Shown: positions 54,228 to 63,249, counted from the stretch's first letter. The stretch: 64,000 bases of DNA from Saccharopolyspora gloriosae (GCF_022828475.1 NZ_CP059557.1:5193470-5257469); one strand, 5' to 3'. Notes: generated by a model from the sequence alone, not told the origin. Numbers and translations: made by a program.

Positions 54228-54536
54228 AGCATTCGCCTCCCTGAACCCGGAAGCCCGGCCGCCCGGATTCGATTCACCTCGGGCGGCGACGCACTCGGAG
54301 CCACCTTCGAAAACCAGTGCTCCCGTTCGAGATGATGCCACCGGGAGCCTGTGACGAAGCTGAGAATCGGAAAAAACGATTCAGTGTCCTCGCGCACGTT
54401 CCGGCGATCAGAGCGAGCCCACGTCGCGTCGTTCCTTCGGGTGGTGACAAGATGGCTGCCAGGTGTTCCGTGCCTCGCGCGACAGCCGGGACGGCGGCAC
54501 CTCAGCGATTCAACGATGGCTGTCGAGGAGTGCGAA
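54228..54536. other. Intergenic region between the hypothetical gene and lpd
   Basis: 309 bp with no gene supported. It should hold divergent promoters. Possible -35/-10 elements for lpd lie around GGTGACAAGATGG (54441-54455), but none is convincing. Confidence 0.35.
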
Positions 54537-55906
54537 GTGACCGACACGTCCGCCGATCTGGTCATTCTCGGCGGCGGTTCGGGCGGCTACGCCTGCGCTT
54601 TCCGCGCGGCTGAGCTGGGCCTGTCCGTCGTCCTCATTGAAAAGGACAAGCTCGGGGGACTTGCCTGCACCGCGGGTGCATTCCCACCAAGGCTTTGCTG
54701 CACGCCGCGGAGGTCGCCGACTCCGCGCGCGACGGAGATCAGTTCGGTGTCAAGACCTCCCTTGAGGGCATCGACATCGCGGGGGTGAACTCCTACAAGG
54801 ACGGTGTCGTCGGCAAGCTCTACAAGGGTCTGCAGGGCCTGGCCAAGGCGCACAAGGTGACGCTGGTCGAAGGCGCGGGCACCCTGGTCGACGCCAACAC
54901 CGTCGAGGTCGACGGCACCCGCTACACCGGCAAGAACATCGTGCTGGCCACCGGTTCGTACTCCAAGTCGCTGCCCGGCCTGGAGCTCGGCGGCCGGGTC
55001 ATCGCCAGTGAGCAGGCGCTGAACCTGGACTACGTGCCGGAGAAGGTCGTGGTGCTCGGCGGCGGTGTGATCGGCGTGGAGTTCGCCAGCGTGTGGCGCT
55101 CCTTCGGCGCCGAGGTCAACATCGTCGAAGCCCTGCCGCACCTGGTGCCCAACGAGGACGAGTTCGCCTCGAAGCAGCTGGAGCGCGCGTTCCGCAAGCG
55201 CGGCATCAAGTTCAAGACCGGCGTGAAGTTCACCGGCGCCACCCAGACCGACTCCGGTGTCTCGGTGAGCCTGGAGAACGGCGACCAGCTCGACGCGGAC
55301 CTGCTGCTGGTGGCCGTCGGCCGCGGCCCGAACACCGCGGGCCACGGCTACGAGGAGGCGGGCGTCAAGCTGGAGCGCGGCTTCGTCGTCACCGACGACC
55401 GCCTGCGCACGAGCCTGCCCGGCGTCTACGCGGTCGGCGACATCGTGCCCGGCCTGCAGCTGGCGCACCGCGGCTTCCAGCAGGGCGTGTTCATCGCCGA
55501 GGAGATCGCGGGCCAGAACCCGCAGTCCATCGACGAGGCCGGCATCCCGCGCGTCACCTACAGCCACCCCGAGGTGGCCTCGGTGGGCCTGACCGAGAGC
55601 GCTGCCAAGGAGCAGTACGGCTCGGTGCAGACCTTCACCTACGACTTGGCCGGTAACGGCAAGAGCCAGATCCTCAAGACGGCGGGCGCGGTGAAGCTGG
55701 TCCGCGCCACCGACGGGCCGGTGCTCGGCCTGCACCTGGTCGGGGACCGGGTCGGCGAGCTCATCGGCGAAGCCCAGTTGATCTACAACTGGGAGGCGCT
55801 GCCCGAGGACGTGGCACCGCTGGTGCACGCCCACCCCACGCAGACCGAGGCCCTCGGCGAGGCGCATCTCGCCTTGGCCGGCAAGCCGTTGCACGTCCAC
55901 GGCTGA
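54537..55906 (+). CDS. lpd: Dihydrolipoamide dehydrogenase, E3 (frameshifted as sequenced)
   Basis: The FAD-dependent E3 component that reoxidises dihydrolipoyl groups of 2-oxo acid dehydrogenases. The FAD motif VILGGGSGGYACAFRAAELG lies in one frame. Right after GGL the sequence for the redox disulfide (expected GTCLHRGCIPTKALLH) appears in the next frame. One G missing from the GGGGG run at 54654-54658 explains this; with it restored the protein is 456 residues and otherwise normal. The NAD domain (VVVLGGGVIGVEFAS) and the C-terminal His-Glu pair (HAHPTQTEALGE) are intact. GTG at 54537 follows GAGGAG. It is directly upstream of sucB. Confidence 0.9.
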
Positions 55907-55972
55907 GCCGTCTCGGTTCGCATCCCGCACCAGCACAGCACCCCGCCACACCGCACGAGGAGTCAGCGACCG

Positions 55973-57754
55973 ATGTCCTTCTCCGTCCAGATGCCCGCGC
56001 TAGGCGAAAGCGTCAGCGAGGGCACGATCACCCGGTGGCTCAAGCAGGCCGGCGACACCGTCGAGGTCGACGAACCCCTGCTGGAGGTCTCCACCGACAA
56101 GGTCGACACCGAGATCCCGTCCCCGGCCGCCGGTGTGCTCCAGCGCATCGTCGCCGAGGAGGACGACACGGTGGAGATCGGCGGCGAGCTCGCCGTCATC
56201 GGTGACAGCGCCGATGACGGAGCCGCCGCACCGGCGCAGGAAGCGCCCGCCGCGGAGCCCGCTCCGGCGCAGGAGTCCGCTCCGGCGGCTCCGGCCCAGG
56301 AGGCTCCGGCCGCCGAGCAGCCCGCTGCTCCGGCCGCGCCCGCTTCCGGTGGTTCGGCGCAGGGCACCGAGGTGCCGATGCCCGCGCTGGGCGAGAGCGT
56401 CAGCGAGGGCACGATCACCCGGTGGCTCAAGCAGGTCGGCGACACCGTCGAGGTCGACGAACCCCTGCTGGAGGTCTCCACCGACAAGGTCGACACCGAA
56501 ATCCCCTCGCCGGTGGCGGGCACGCTGCTGGAGATCGCCGCGGCAGAGGACGACACGGTGGAGGTCGGCGGCAAGCTGGCCGTCGTCGGCGAGCAGGGTG
56601 CCGCTGCGGCGGCCCCGGCGCAGTCCGAGCCCGAACCGGAACCGGCCGCTCCGGCTCCCGAACCGGAGCCGGAACCGGCTGCTCAGGCACAGCCCGCTCA
56701 GCCCGCGGCCCCGGCTCAGCCCGCGGCCCCGGCTCAGCCGGCCGCTCCGGCTCAGCCCGCGGCCCCGGCTCAGGAAGCCCCGGCGCAGCAGTCGTCGGCT
56801 CCTTCCGGGAGCACGCCGTACGTGACGCCGCTGGTGCGCAAGCTGGCCAACCAGCACGGCATCGACCTGTCCACGATTCAGGGCAGCGGCGTCGGCGGCC
56901 GCATCCGCAAGCAGGACGTGCAGGCCGCGGTGGACGCCGCGAAGTCGCAGACGGCCGCTCCGGCGGCACCGGCGGCGGCGAAGTCCAGCGCTCCGGCCCC
57001 GCGAGCCGAGCAGTCGGACGAGGCGGACGCGCTGCGCGGCACCACGCAGAAGATGTCCCGCCTGCGTCAACTGCTGGCTCGCCGCATGGTCGAGTCGTTG
57101 CAGACCGCGGCGCAGCTGACCACGGTGATCGAGGTCGACGTGACCCGCATCGCCAAGCTGCGCCAGCAGGCGAAGAACTCCTTCGAGGCCGCGGAGGGCG
57201 TGAAGCTGTCCTTCCTGCCCTTCTTCGCGAAGGCCGCCACGGAGGCGCTCAAGCTGCACCCGAAGGTGAACGCCTCGGTCAACGAGGAGACCAAGGAGAT
57301 CACCTACCACGCGGCCGAGCACCTGTCGGTCGCGGTGGACACGCCGCGCGGCCTGGTCTCGCCGGTGATCCACGACGCCGGGGACCTGAACCTCGGCGGG
57401 CTGGCCCGCAAGATCTCCGACGTGGCCGAGCGCACCCGGAACAACAAGCTCAAGCCGGACGAGCTGTCCGGGGGCACGTTCACGATCACCAACACCGGCA
57501 GCCGCGGCGCGCTGTTCGACACCCCGATCCTGAACCCGCCGCAGGTGGGCATGCTGGGCACGGGCACCGTCGTGAAGCGTCCCGTGGTGGTCTCCGACGA
57601 CAACGGCGGCGACACCATCGCGATCCGTTCGATGGTGTACCTGGCGCTGTCCTACGACCACCGGCTGGTCGACGGCGCGGACGCCGCCCGGTTCCTCAGC
57701 ACGCTCAAGCAGCGGCTGGAAGACGGCGCGTTCGAGGCCGACTTGGGCCTGTGA
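55973..57754 (+). CDS. sucB: Dihydrolipoamide acyltransferase (E2) of 2-oxo acid dehydrogenase, two lipoyl domains
   Basis: A 593-residue E2 core protein. Two N-terminal lipoyl domains (about 1-80 and 130-210) carry the lipoylated Lys43 and Lys172 in [11 protein letters not shown]. Ala/Pro/Gln-rich linkers include repeated QPAAPA units. A peripheral-subunit-binding domain ([20 protein letters not shown]) and the C-terminal catalytic acyltransferase domain with [11 protein letters not shown] follow. In actinobacteria this protein can serve both pyruvate and 2-oxoglutarate dehydrogenases. Follows lpd by about 66 bp; lipB, which attaches the octanoyl precursor, is downstream. Confidence 0.95.
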   Translation: MSFSVQMPALGESVSEGTITRWLKQAGDTVEVDEPLLEVSTDKVDTEIPSPAAGVLQRIVAEEDDTVEIGGELAVIGDSADDGAAAPAQEAPAAEPAPAQESAPAAPAQEAPAAEQPAAPAAPASGGSAQGTEVPMPALGESVSEGTITRWLKQVGDTVEVDEPLLEVSTDKVDTEIPSPVAGTLLEIAAAEDDTVEVGGKLAVVGEQGAAAAAPAQSEPEPEPAAPAPEPEPEPAAQAQPAQPAAPAQPAAPAQPAAPAQPAAPAQEAPAQQSSAPSGSTPYVTPLVRKLANQHGIDLSTIQGSGVGGRIRKQDVQAAVDAAKSQTAAPAAPAAAKSSAPAPRAEQSDEADALRGTTQKMSRLRQLLARRMVESLQTAAQLTTVIEVDVTRIAKLRQQAKNSFEAAEGVKLSFLPFFAKAATEALKLHPKVNASVNEETKEITYHAAEHLSVAVDTPRGLVSPVIHDAGDLNLGGLARKISDVAERTRNNKLKPDELSGGTFTITNTGSRGALFDTPILNPPQVGMLGTGTVVKRPVVVSDDNGGDTIAIRSMVYLALSYDHRLVDGADAARFLSTLKQRLEDGAFEADLGL

Positions 57755-57776
57755 CGCCCCGGATGTGACATTTCCG

Positions 57777-57812
57777 CGGAGGGCCGCTCACCTGCTGGTG
57801 AGCGGCCCTCCG
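57777..57812 (+). terminator. Strong terminator after sucB
   Basis: Perfect 16-bp stem CGGAGGGCCGCTCACC/GGTGAGCGGCCCTCCG with a TGCT loop, 22 bp after the stop. Confidence 0.9.
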
Positions 57813-57881
57813 TGCTGTCCGGGGTCGGTTCACCTCGGCGAAATTGTCGCGCGCGGAAGATCATTGCGGGACGATCGGGGC

Positions 57882-58769
57882 ATGCGCGTGGTTATCGCCG
57901 GTTCGTCCGGGTTGATCGGCACGAGTCTCGTGGCGGCGTTGCGGCAGGGTGAGCACGAGGTGCGGCGGCTGGTGCGACGGCGACCGGAGGCCCCCGACGA
58001 GCACGGCTGGGATCCGGCCGAGGATCTGCTCGACGAGGAGGCGCTGGCCGGCGCGGACGCGGTGGTGAACCTGTGCGGCGCGGGCCTGCTGGATCGCCGC
58101 TGGAGCACCGAGCGCAAGGAGCTGCTGGTGTCCTCGCGGGTGCGGCCGACCGCGCTGCTGTCCGAGGCGGTGGCCCGGCACGGCGTGCCGACGCTGATCA
58201 ACGGTTCGGCCGTCGGCTACTACGGCGACACCGGTGAGCTGCCGGTGACCGAGTCGACGCCGCCGGGTTCGGGTTTCCTCGCGGATCTGTGCCGCCAGTG
58301 GGAGGCGGCGACGAGCCCGGCGCAGGGTGCGGGCGCGCGGGTGGTGGTGTCGCGCACCGGCCTGGTGATCGCCCCGGCGGGCGGCCTCATCGGCAAGCTC
58401 AAACCACTGTTCTCGCTGCTGCTGGGCGCGAAGCTCGGCGACGGATCGCAGTACATGCCGTGGATCTCGCTGGACGACGCGGTGGGTGCCCTCCGGTTCC
58501 TGGTGGAACGCGACGAGGTGTCCGGCCCGGTGAACCTGACCGCCCCGTCCCCCGTCACGAACGCCGAGTTCACCCGCGAACTCGGCGCGGCGCTGGGCCG
58601 CCCCGCCCCCTGGAAGGCCCCGGAGTTCGTCCTGCGAACAGCACTGGGCCAAGCAGCCGACGAAGCCCTCCTCACCGGCCAACGAGCCATCCCCCAACAA
58701 CTCGACGAACACGGCTACCCCTTCGCCCACCCCACCCTGGACACGGCCCTCACCGCCATCACAGGCTGA
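57882..58769 (+). CDS. TIGR01777 family NAD-dependent epimerase-like oxidoreductase
   Basis: A 295-residue Rossmann-fold protein. The dinucleotide motif [14 protein letters not shown] is at the N-terminus; [19 protein letters not shown] and [11 protein letters not shown] occupy the positions of the SDR core, and the C-terminal helix [15 protein letters not shown] matches the DUF1731 tail. The family (E. coli YfcH, mycobacterial Rv2216) has no firmly assigned substrate. The ATG has GACGAT 6 nt upstream. It lies between sucB and lipB, an arrangement shared with mycobacteria. Confidence 0.9.
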   Translation: MRVVIAGSSGLIGTSLVAALRQGEHEVRRLVRRRPEAPDEHGWDPAEDLLDEEALAGADAVVNLCGAGLLDRRWSTERKELLVSSRVRPTALLSEAVARHGVPTLINGSAVGYYGDTGELPVTESTPPGSGFLADLCRQWEAATSPAQGAGARVVVSRTGLVIAPAGGLIGKLKPLFSLLLGAKLGDGSQYMPWISLDDAVGALRFLVERDEVSGPVNLTAPSPVTNAEFTRELGAALGRPAPWKAPEFVLRTALGQAADEALLTGQRAIPQQLDEHGYPFAHPTLDTALTAITG

Positions 58770-58844
58770 CCCCGCCCGCCGCCCCCGCGCACAGCAGGCA
58801 CCCAAAGCCCGCAAAGCACTGCGAACCGAACCTGCCTCGCAGCA

Positions 58845-59125
58845 AAGCCCTGTCTCGCGACCGAAGGCCGTCCTTTTCGGCCGAAGGCCGTACCTCTAGG
58901 CGAAGCCGTGCCCTCCGGCCGAAGGCCGCGCATCGCGGCGAAGCCGTGCCTGGATGCGCGAAGCGCATAGCCCACGTCGAAAAGCCGCTCACCGGCGGGT
59001 TCTCAGCTGTCTTCTCGCGAGGACAGCTTTTTCCCTCGTGGCGGAGCCACTTGGGAAAAAGATCCCGCAGCGAGAAGACAGCTGAGGTTCCGCCACCCGA
59101 CCACCCAAGCAAAAAGAGCCGTGAA
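58845..59125 (+). repeat. Dispersed hairpin element, copy D (longest, with five tail repeats)
   Basis: Plus orientation, between the epimerase and lipB genes. The 5' tail (about 58858-58955) is about five degenerate ~19-bp units of the type CCGAAGGCCGT/GCGAAGCCGTG. The hairpin is 59004-59084 (81 bp), outer stem CAGCTGTCTTCTCGC/GCGAGAAGACAGCTG, with the standard loop boxes, inner stem and tip. The 3' flank extends to CACCCAAGCAAAAAG, matching the 3' tip of copy A. No gene lies in 58770-59137. Confidence 0.85.
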
Positions 59126-59137
59126 ACCACCAAGGCG

Positions 59138-59149
59138 TACCCTGACCGA
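59138..59149 (+). promoter_or_regulatory. Leaderless-type -10 box for lipB
   Basis: TACCCT, 6 nt (GACCGA), then GTG, identical in layout to the DUF3043 promoter. Confidence 0.6.
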
Positions 59150-59896
59150 GTGAGTCGTGCGGAGATGTCATGTCGTGCCTCGTCTGATCCGGTCGAGGTG
59201 CGTGAGCTGGGAAGAATCGACTACCTGGACGCCTGGGACCTGCAGCGGGAACTGGCCACGAGCCGCGCGGAGGATTCCGGCCCGGACACGCTGCTGCTGT
59301 TGGAGCACCCGTCGGTGTACACGGCGGGGAAGCGCACCCAGCCGGAGGACCGCCCGCAGGACGGCACGCCGGTGATCGACGTGGACCGCGGCGGCAAGAT
59401 CACTTGGCACGGCCCGGGGCAGATCGTGGGCTATCCGATCTTGGGTCTGGCGGATCCGATCGACGTGGTCGATTACGTGCGCCGTCTTGAACAGGGCCTG
59501 ATCCGGACCTGTGCGCGGTTCGGTTTGACGACCGGCCGCGTAGAGGGTCGCAGCGGGGTGTGGCTGGCCGCGGAGGACGGCCGCCCGGAGCGCAAGATCG
59601 CCGCGATCGGGATTCGGGTGCAGCGCGGCGTGACGATGCACGGTTTGGAGCTCAACTGCACCCCGGACATGGGGGAGTTCGATCGGATCGTCCCGTGCGG
59701 CATCCGGGACGCGGGTGTCACGTCGTTGTCGGCGGAGCTGGGCCGGGACGTGCCGATCGACGAGGTGCTGCCTTGGGTTCGCCAGGACGTGCTGGACGCC
59801 GTGGACGGGACGTTGCCGGTGACGGAATCCGACATCGCGCGGACCGAGCCGGAGGCTCCGGGTGTGACGCTGGCGTTGGATCCGACCCTTCGCTGA
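59150..59896 (+). CDS. lipB: Lipoyl(octanoyl) transferase
   Basis: A 248-residue enzyme that moves octanoate from acyl carrier protein to lipoyl domains such as those of the E2 protein encoded upstream. Signature [19 protein letters not shown] and the catalytic Cys in [13 protein letters not shown] with the partner Lys in [10 protein letters not shown] are present. The GTG at 59150 fits a leaderless promoter; ATG at 59165 (GGAG immediately before it) is an alternative. The partner lipA is not seen in the window; downstream genes are accessory. Confidence 0.94.
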   Translation: MSRAEMSCRASSDPVEVRELGRIDYLDAWDLQRELATSRAEDSGPDTLLLLEHPSVYTAGKRTQPEDRPQDGTPVIDVDRGGKITWHGPGQIVGYPILGLADPIDVVDYVRRLEQGLIRTCARFGLTTGRVEGRSGVWLAAEDGRPERKIAAIGIRVQRGVTMHGLELNCTPDMGEFDRIVPCGIRDAGVTSLSAELGRDVPIDEVLPWVRQDVLDAVDGTLPVTESDIARTEPEAPGVTLALDPTLR

Positions 59897-59912
59897 CAAC
59901 CGAACCCCACTC

Positions 59913-59944
59913 CTCTAGTATTCCGTAATTACGGATTACTAGAG
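59913..59944. promoter_or_regulatory. 32-bp near-perfect palindrome, probable operator of the serine hydrolase operon
   Basis: CTCTAGTA at the left and TACTAGAG at the right flank a perfect 12-bp core, CCGTAATTACGG. Only two positions break full symmetry. It lies immediately before the ribosome site (GAGGAG overlaps its right end) of the gene at 59955, where a bound repressor would block transcription or translation. It is AT-rich relative to its surroundings. Confidence 0.75.
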
Positions 59945-59954
59945 GAGTAAACTC

Positions 59955-61097
59955 ATGTCGCTGTCCCGCCGCACCCTGCTCACCGGCTGCACCGCCGCCG
60001 TCGCCGCCATGCCGTTGCTGACCGCCTGCTCGCCGGCGCAGGCACGCTCGATCGCCGCTCCGCGAGCCGCGGAACCCGACCTGAGCACGCCCGACGGCTG
60101 GCTCACCTGGATCACCGGCAACCGCGACCACCTCGCGCTCACCCTGACCGACACCACCGGCCTGCGGATCGCGCACCGCGCGAACACGGCCCAGCCGCTG
60201 GCCTCGGCGGTGAAGGCGACGCACCTCGCCGCGTACGCCACCGCCGTCGCCTACGGCGAGCTCGACCCGAACGAGCAGATCCGGGTGGGCGACTGGGAAC
60301 GCTTCTACGTGCCCACCGACGGCGGCGCACACGCCAACGCGCTCGCCGAACTCGGCATCCCTGCCGACGCCACCGGTCTCTACGCCGCCGACCCCGAACG
60401 ACGGGTCGCGCTGGAGCGGATGGCGACGATGATGATCGCCCACAGCGACAGCGCGGTGCCCGACTTCCTGCGCGACCGGCTCGGCACCGACTACGTGCTG
60501 CGCGCCGCGCGAGCGGGCGGCTGGCCGGACGCGGACGTGCGCTCCCTGTGCGCGGAATACCTGTTCCTGGTGCTCCCGGACGAGGCCCCGGCGCCAGGCA
60601 CTCCGCTGTCGCGACGGCTGGCCATCGGATTCGAGCTGGAACGCCGCCACCGCGACGACAAGGCCCTGCGCGACCAGGTGCGCGACCGGCTGCTCACCCA
60701 GCCGCTGCCGCCCTACGAACAGCAGCTGACCTGGGCTTCGGGCACCGCCGCCAGCACCCCGGAGCAGCTCGCCGCGCTGCACCGCAGCATCGCCGAAGGC
60801 CGCTACCCGTCCGGCCGGGCCGGGGACATCGCGCGCGGAATCCTGGAGCGCCAAGCCGCGGGCAACCTGCCCGAGGGCATGCTGGGCTTCGGCTACAAGG
60901 GCGGCAGCCTGCCCGGCGTGCTCACCGCCGGAATGTCGGTGCGCTTCGCCGACGGCCGCATCGCCGCCGGGGCGCTGCTCGCGCACGGCGGGATCTCCGC
61001 GGCGCAGCTGCAGAAGGGCGACCCGTCGCTGCCGCTGCTGAAGGCGGTGCAGGACGCGGCGTGGCGGGACCGGCTGATCTCGGCGCTGCGCGGATAA
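59955..61097 (+). CDS. Exported serine hydrolase, class A beta-lactamase/PBP-like
   Basis: A 380-residue exported protein with an N-terminal SRRTLLTG (twin-arginine-like) signal and a lipobox-like LLTAC at residues 21-25. The penicillin-interacting-enzyme motifs are all present: SAVK (Ser84, Lys87), SDS at 164-166 in place of SDN, and KGG at 315-317 in place of KTG. The class A Glu166 equivalent is not obvious, so carboxypeptidase or esterase activity is as likely as beta-lactamase activity. ATG after GAGGAG. Probably co-transcribed with the downstream winged-helix regulator. Confidence 0.85.
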   Translation: MSLSRRTLLTGCTAAVAAMPLLTACSPAQARSIAAPRAAEPDLSTPDGWLTWITGNRDHLALTLTDTTGLRIAHRANTAQPLASAVKATHLAAYATAVAYGELDPNEQIRVGDWERFYVPTDGGAHANALAELGIPADATGLYAADPERRVALERMATMMIAHSDSAVPDFLRDRLGTDYVLRAARAGGWPDADVRSLCAEYLFLVLPDEAPAPGTPLSRRLAIGFELERRHRDDKALRDQVRDRLLTQPLPPYEQQLTWASGTAASTPEQLAALHRSIAEGRYPSGRAGDIARGILERQAAGNLPEGMLGFGYKGGSLPGVLTAGMSVRFADGRIAAGALLAHGGISAAQLQKGDPSLPLLKAVQDAAWRDRLISALRG

Positions 61098-61111
61098 GGC
61101 AAGCTCGACCG

Positions 61112-61582
61112 GTGAGCTCCGACGACGTGCACTCCCGGTTGGACGCGCTCGAACAGCGGGTCGCCGCGCTCGAAGGCCGACCCGCCGCTCCCGCGCGGCG
61201 ATCCAGCGGCGGATCCGTGGCCTACCAGGGCCGGCTCGGCGAACCCGTCGCGCTGGAGTGGGACATCCACGTCGACCCGGCCCAGGTGCTGGACCTGCCG
61301 GACGCGCCGCGCACCGACGTGCTCGCCGCGCTGGGCCACCCGCTGCGGGCGGCGATGGTGCGCAGGCTCGCCGAATCGGGTCCGGCGACCACGGCGGAGT
61401 TGCAGGCGGCCGCGGAGCTCGGTTCGACCGGGCAGCTCTACCACCACCTCAAGAGCCTCACCGGCTGCGGCCTGGTCGAGCAGGACAAGCGCGGTTCCTA
61501 CCGGCTGCGCCCGCAGGCCACCGTGCCCGCGCTCGTCCTGCTCACCGCCGCGTCCGACATCGCCGGACAGCTCCGGCCCTGA
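61112..61582 (+). CDS. ArsR-type winged-helix transcriptional regulator
   Basis: A 156-residue protein. The N-terminus is a predicted coiled coil (RLDALEQRVAALEG), then a linker. The C-terminal winged helix (about 70-140) contains LAALGHPLRAAMVRRLAE and the recognition region GSTGQLYHHLKSLTGCGLVE, as in ArsR/HTH_20 regulators. No metal-binding cysteine pair is seen. It follows the serine hydrolase by 14 bp and is the natural candidate to bind the palindrome at 59913-59944, giving autoregulation; that is inference. GTG start. Confidence 0.82.
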   Translation: MSSDDVHSRLDALEQRVAALEGRPAAPARRSSGGSVAYQGRLGEPVALEWDIHVDPAQVLDLPDAPRTDVLAALGHPLRAAMVRRLAESGPATTAELQAAAELGSTGQLYHHLKSLTGCGLVEQDKRGSYRLRPQATVPALVLLTAASDIAGQLRP

Positions 61583-61597
61583 CGACCGGCTCGCGCG

Positions 61598-62545
61598 TCA
61601 GCTCAGCTGCGGCGCGACCTCGGCGGCGACCAGATCGATGTGGTCGAGGTCCGCCAGGTCCAGCACCTGCAGGTACAGCCGGGTGATGCCGGTGCGCTCC
61701 CGCCACGTGCCGATCTTGTCCACGGCCTCGGCGGGCGTTCCGGCCAGCCCGTTGGCGCGCAGCTCGTCGACGTCCCGGCCGACGGCGGCCGCCCGCCGCG
61801 CGATCTCCGCGTCGTCCTTGCCGACGCACAGCACCAGCGCCGCGGAACGGACGATCTCACCGGAGTCCCGGCCGATCGCGGAGCAGGCCGCCGCGACCCG
61901 CTCGTACTGCGCGGCGGCGGTGTCGAGGTCGGTGAACGGCAGGTTGAACTCGTCGGCGAAACGCGCCGCCAGCTCCGGCGTGCGCTTCTTGCCGCCACCG
62001 CCGATGAGCACCGGTGGGCGCGGGCTCTGCGCGGGCTTCGGCAGCGCGGGCGAGTCGGTGAGCCGGTAGTACCGCCCGTCGAAGCTGAAGGTCTCCCCGG
62101 CCGGGGTCGCCCACAGTCCGGTGATGATCTCCAGCTGTTCGGCGTAGCGGTCGAACCGCTCCTTCAACGCCGGGAACGGGATGCCGTAGGCCGCATGCTC
62201 CTCCTCGTACCACCCGCTGCCCAGGCCGAACTCGAGCCGCCCGCCGGACATCTGGTCGACCTGCGCCGCGGCGATCGCCAGCGGTCCCGGGTAGCGGAAG
62301 GTGCCCGCGGTCATCAGCGTGCCCAGCCGCACTCGTGAGGTCTCGCGCGCCAGCCCGCCCAGCGTCACCCAGGCGTCGGTGGGTCCGGGTTCACCGGACA
62401 CCGAGCCCATCTTGAGGTAGTGGTCGGAGCGGAAGAACGCGTCGTAGCCCGCCGCCTCGGTGGCCTTGGCCACGCGCAGCAGGTCGTCGTAGGTGGCCCC
62501 TTGCTGGGGTTCGGTGAAAATGCGGAGTTTGAATGACTCGGTCAC
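61598..62545 (-). CDS. LLM-class F420-dependent oxidoreductase
   Basis: A 315-residue luciferase-like TIM-barrel enzyme that uses coenzyme F420 (or FMN). It begins KLRIFTEPQQGATYDDLLRV, with FFRSDHYLKMG, TLMTAGTFRYPGPLAIAAAQ and the GRLEFGLGSGWYEEEHAAYG segment typical of the F420 subgroup. Substrate is unknown. GTG with TAGCCT 7 nt upstream and no ribosome site suggests a leaderless transcript. Downstream of tetR on the same strand, 34 bp away, so possibly under related control. Confidence 0.9.
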   Translation of the reverse strand: MTESFKLRIFTEPQQGATYDDLLRVAKATEAAGYDAFFRSDHYLKMGSVSGEPGPTDAWVTLGGLARETSRVRLGTLMTAGTFRYPGPLAIAAAQVDQMSGGRLEFGLGSGWYEEEHAAYGIPFPALKERFDRYAEQLEIITGLWATPAGETFSFDGRYYRLTDSPALPKPAQSPRPPVLIGGGGKKRTPELAARFADEFNLPFTDLDTAAAQYERVAAACSAIGRDSGEIVRSAALVLCVGKDDAEIARRAAAVGRDVDELRANGLAGTPAEAVDKIGTWRERTGITRLYLQVLDLADLDHIDLVAAEVAPQLS

Positions 62546-62579
62546 GAATCCGAGGCTAATCGCCGCCCACCGGGCACGC

Positions 62580-63191
62580 TCAGACCGCTCGCAGGCCCTG
62601 CATCACGGCGTCGACGACCTCGCCGACCTCGGCGCTGGTCTTCTTCTGCTGCGCGGATCCCGCGATGGTGGTGGCACCGGCGGACAGGGCGCCGAACACG
62701 ACGTGCGCGAGCGCCTCGACGGGCAGCGGCACGAACTCGCCCGCCTCGACCAGCGCGCGCAACGCTTCCCGGATCACGCCGAAGGTGAAGCGTTCCTCCG
62801 CCTCCCGCCAGCGTTCCCAGCCCATCACCGCGGGCGCCTCGTGCACGACGATCCGCTGGTAGGAGGGTTCCAGGCACACCTTGAGGAACTCGCCGAGCCC
62901 GGCGCGGACGGTCTCCCAGATGTTGCCCGAGCCGAACAGTTCCGCCGACAGCCGCCGCACCACCTGGGTTTCGACCTCTTCGAAGGCGGCCTCGAACAAC
63001 GTCTGCTTGCCGTTGAAGTGGTGGTAGAGGGCGCCCTTGGTGACTCGGGCGCGCTTGGCGATCTCGTCGAGCGAGGTTCCGGCGTAGCCCTTCTTCGTGA
63101 ACAGGACCACCGCCGAATCCACCAGCGCCTGCCGGGTGCTCTCGGTGTTCTCCACTCGCCGGGGCCGCGCTGTAGCCATACTCACAATCAT
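62580..63191 (-). CDS. TetR family transcriptional regulator
   Basis: A 203-residue repressor. The N-terminal helix-turn-helix is STRQALVDSAVVLFTKKGYA then TSLDEIAKRARVTKGALYHH, followed by FNGKQTLFEAAFEEVE. The C-terminal ligand domain (about 85-200) has the TetR_C pattern EPSYQRIVVHEAPAVMGWER. The ATG at 63191 has GGAGGT 7 nt upstream; ATG at 63179 (MATARPRR) is an alternative. Two 15-bp palindromes lie just upstream, toward the divergent gene, so it probably represses both itself and that gene. Confidence 0.9.
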   Translation of the reverse strand: MIVSMATARPRRVENTESTRQALVDSAVVLFTKKGYAGTSLDEIAKRARVTKGALYHHFNGKQTLFEAAFEEVETQVVRRLSAELFGSGNIWETVRAGLGEFLKVCLEPSYQRIVVHEAPAVMGWERWREAEERFTFGVIREALRALVEAGEFVPLPVEALAHVVFGALSAGATTIAGSAQQKKTSAEVGEVVDAVMQGLRAV

Positions 63192-63195
63192 AAAA

Positions 63196-63210
63196 CATAC
63201 CTCCGGTATG
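63196..63210. promoter_or_regulatory. TetR operator candidate 1
   Basis: CATACCTCCGGTATG, a 15-bp inverted repeat (CATACC/GGTATG). It covers the ribosome site of tetR. Confidence 0.65.
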
Positions 63211-63234
63211 CCCCCGGTGGTACCTTCGAACGCA

Positions 63235-63249
63235 CATACTCCCGGTATG
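63235..63249. promoter_or_regulatory. TetR operator candidate 2
   Basis: CATACTCCCGGTATG, the same half-sites (CATAC/GTATG) 39 bp from operator 1, about 40 bp before the divergent gene start. Confidence 0.65.

Noticed and set aside
58858-58955. A CRISPR-like array from the ~19-bp tail repeats
   Set aside because: Units are degenerate and directly adjacent, with no unique spacers, and no cas genes are nearby.
59007-59084. Treating the hairpin repeats as ordinary rho-independent terminators
   Set aside because: They have conserved asymmetric internal loops, conserved flanks far outside the stem, a covarying outer stem and no U-tract. They may still affect transcription ends.
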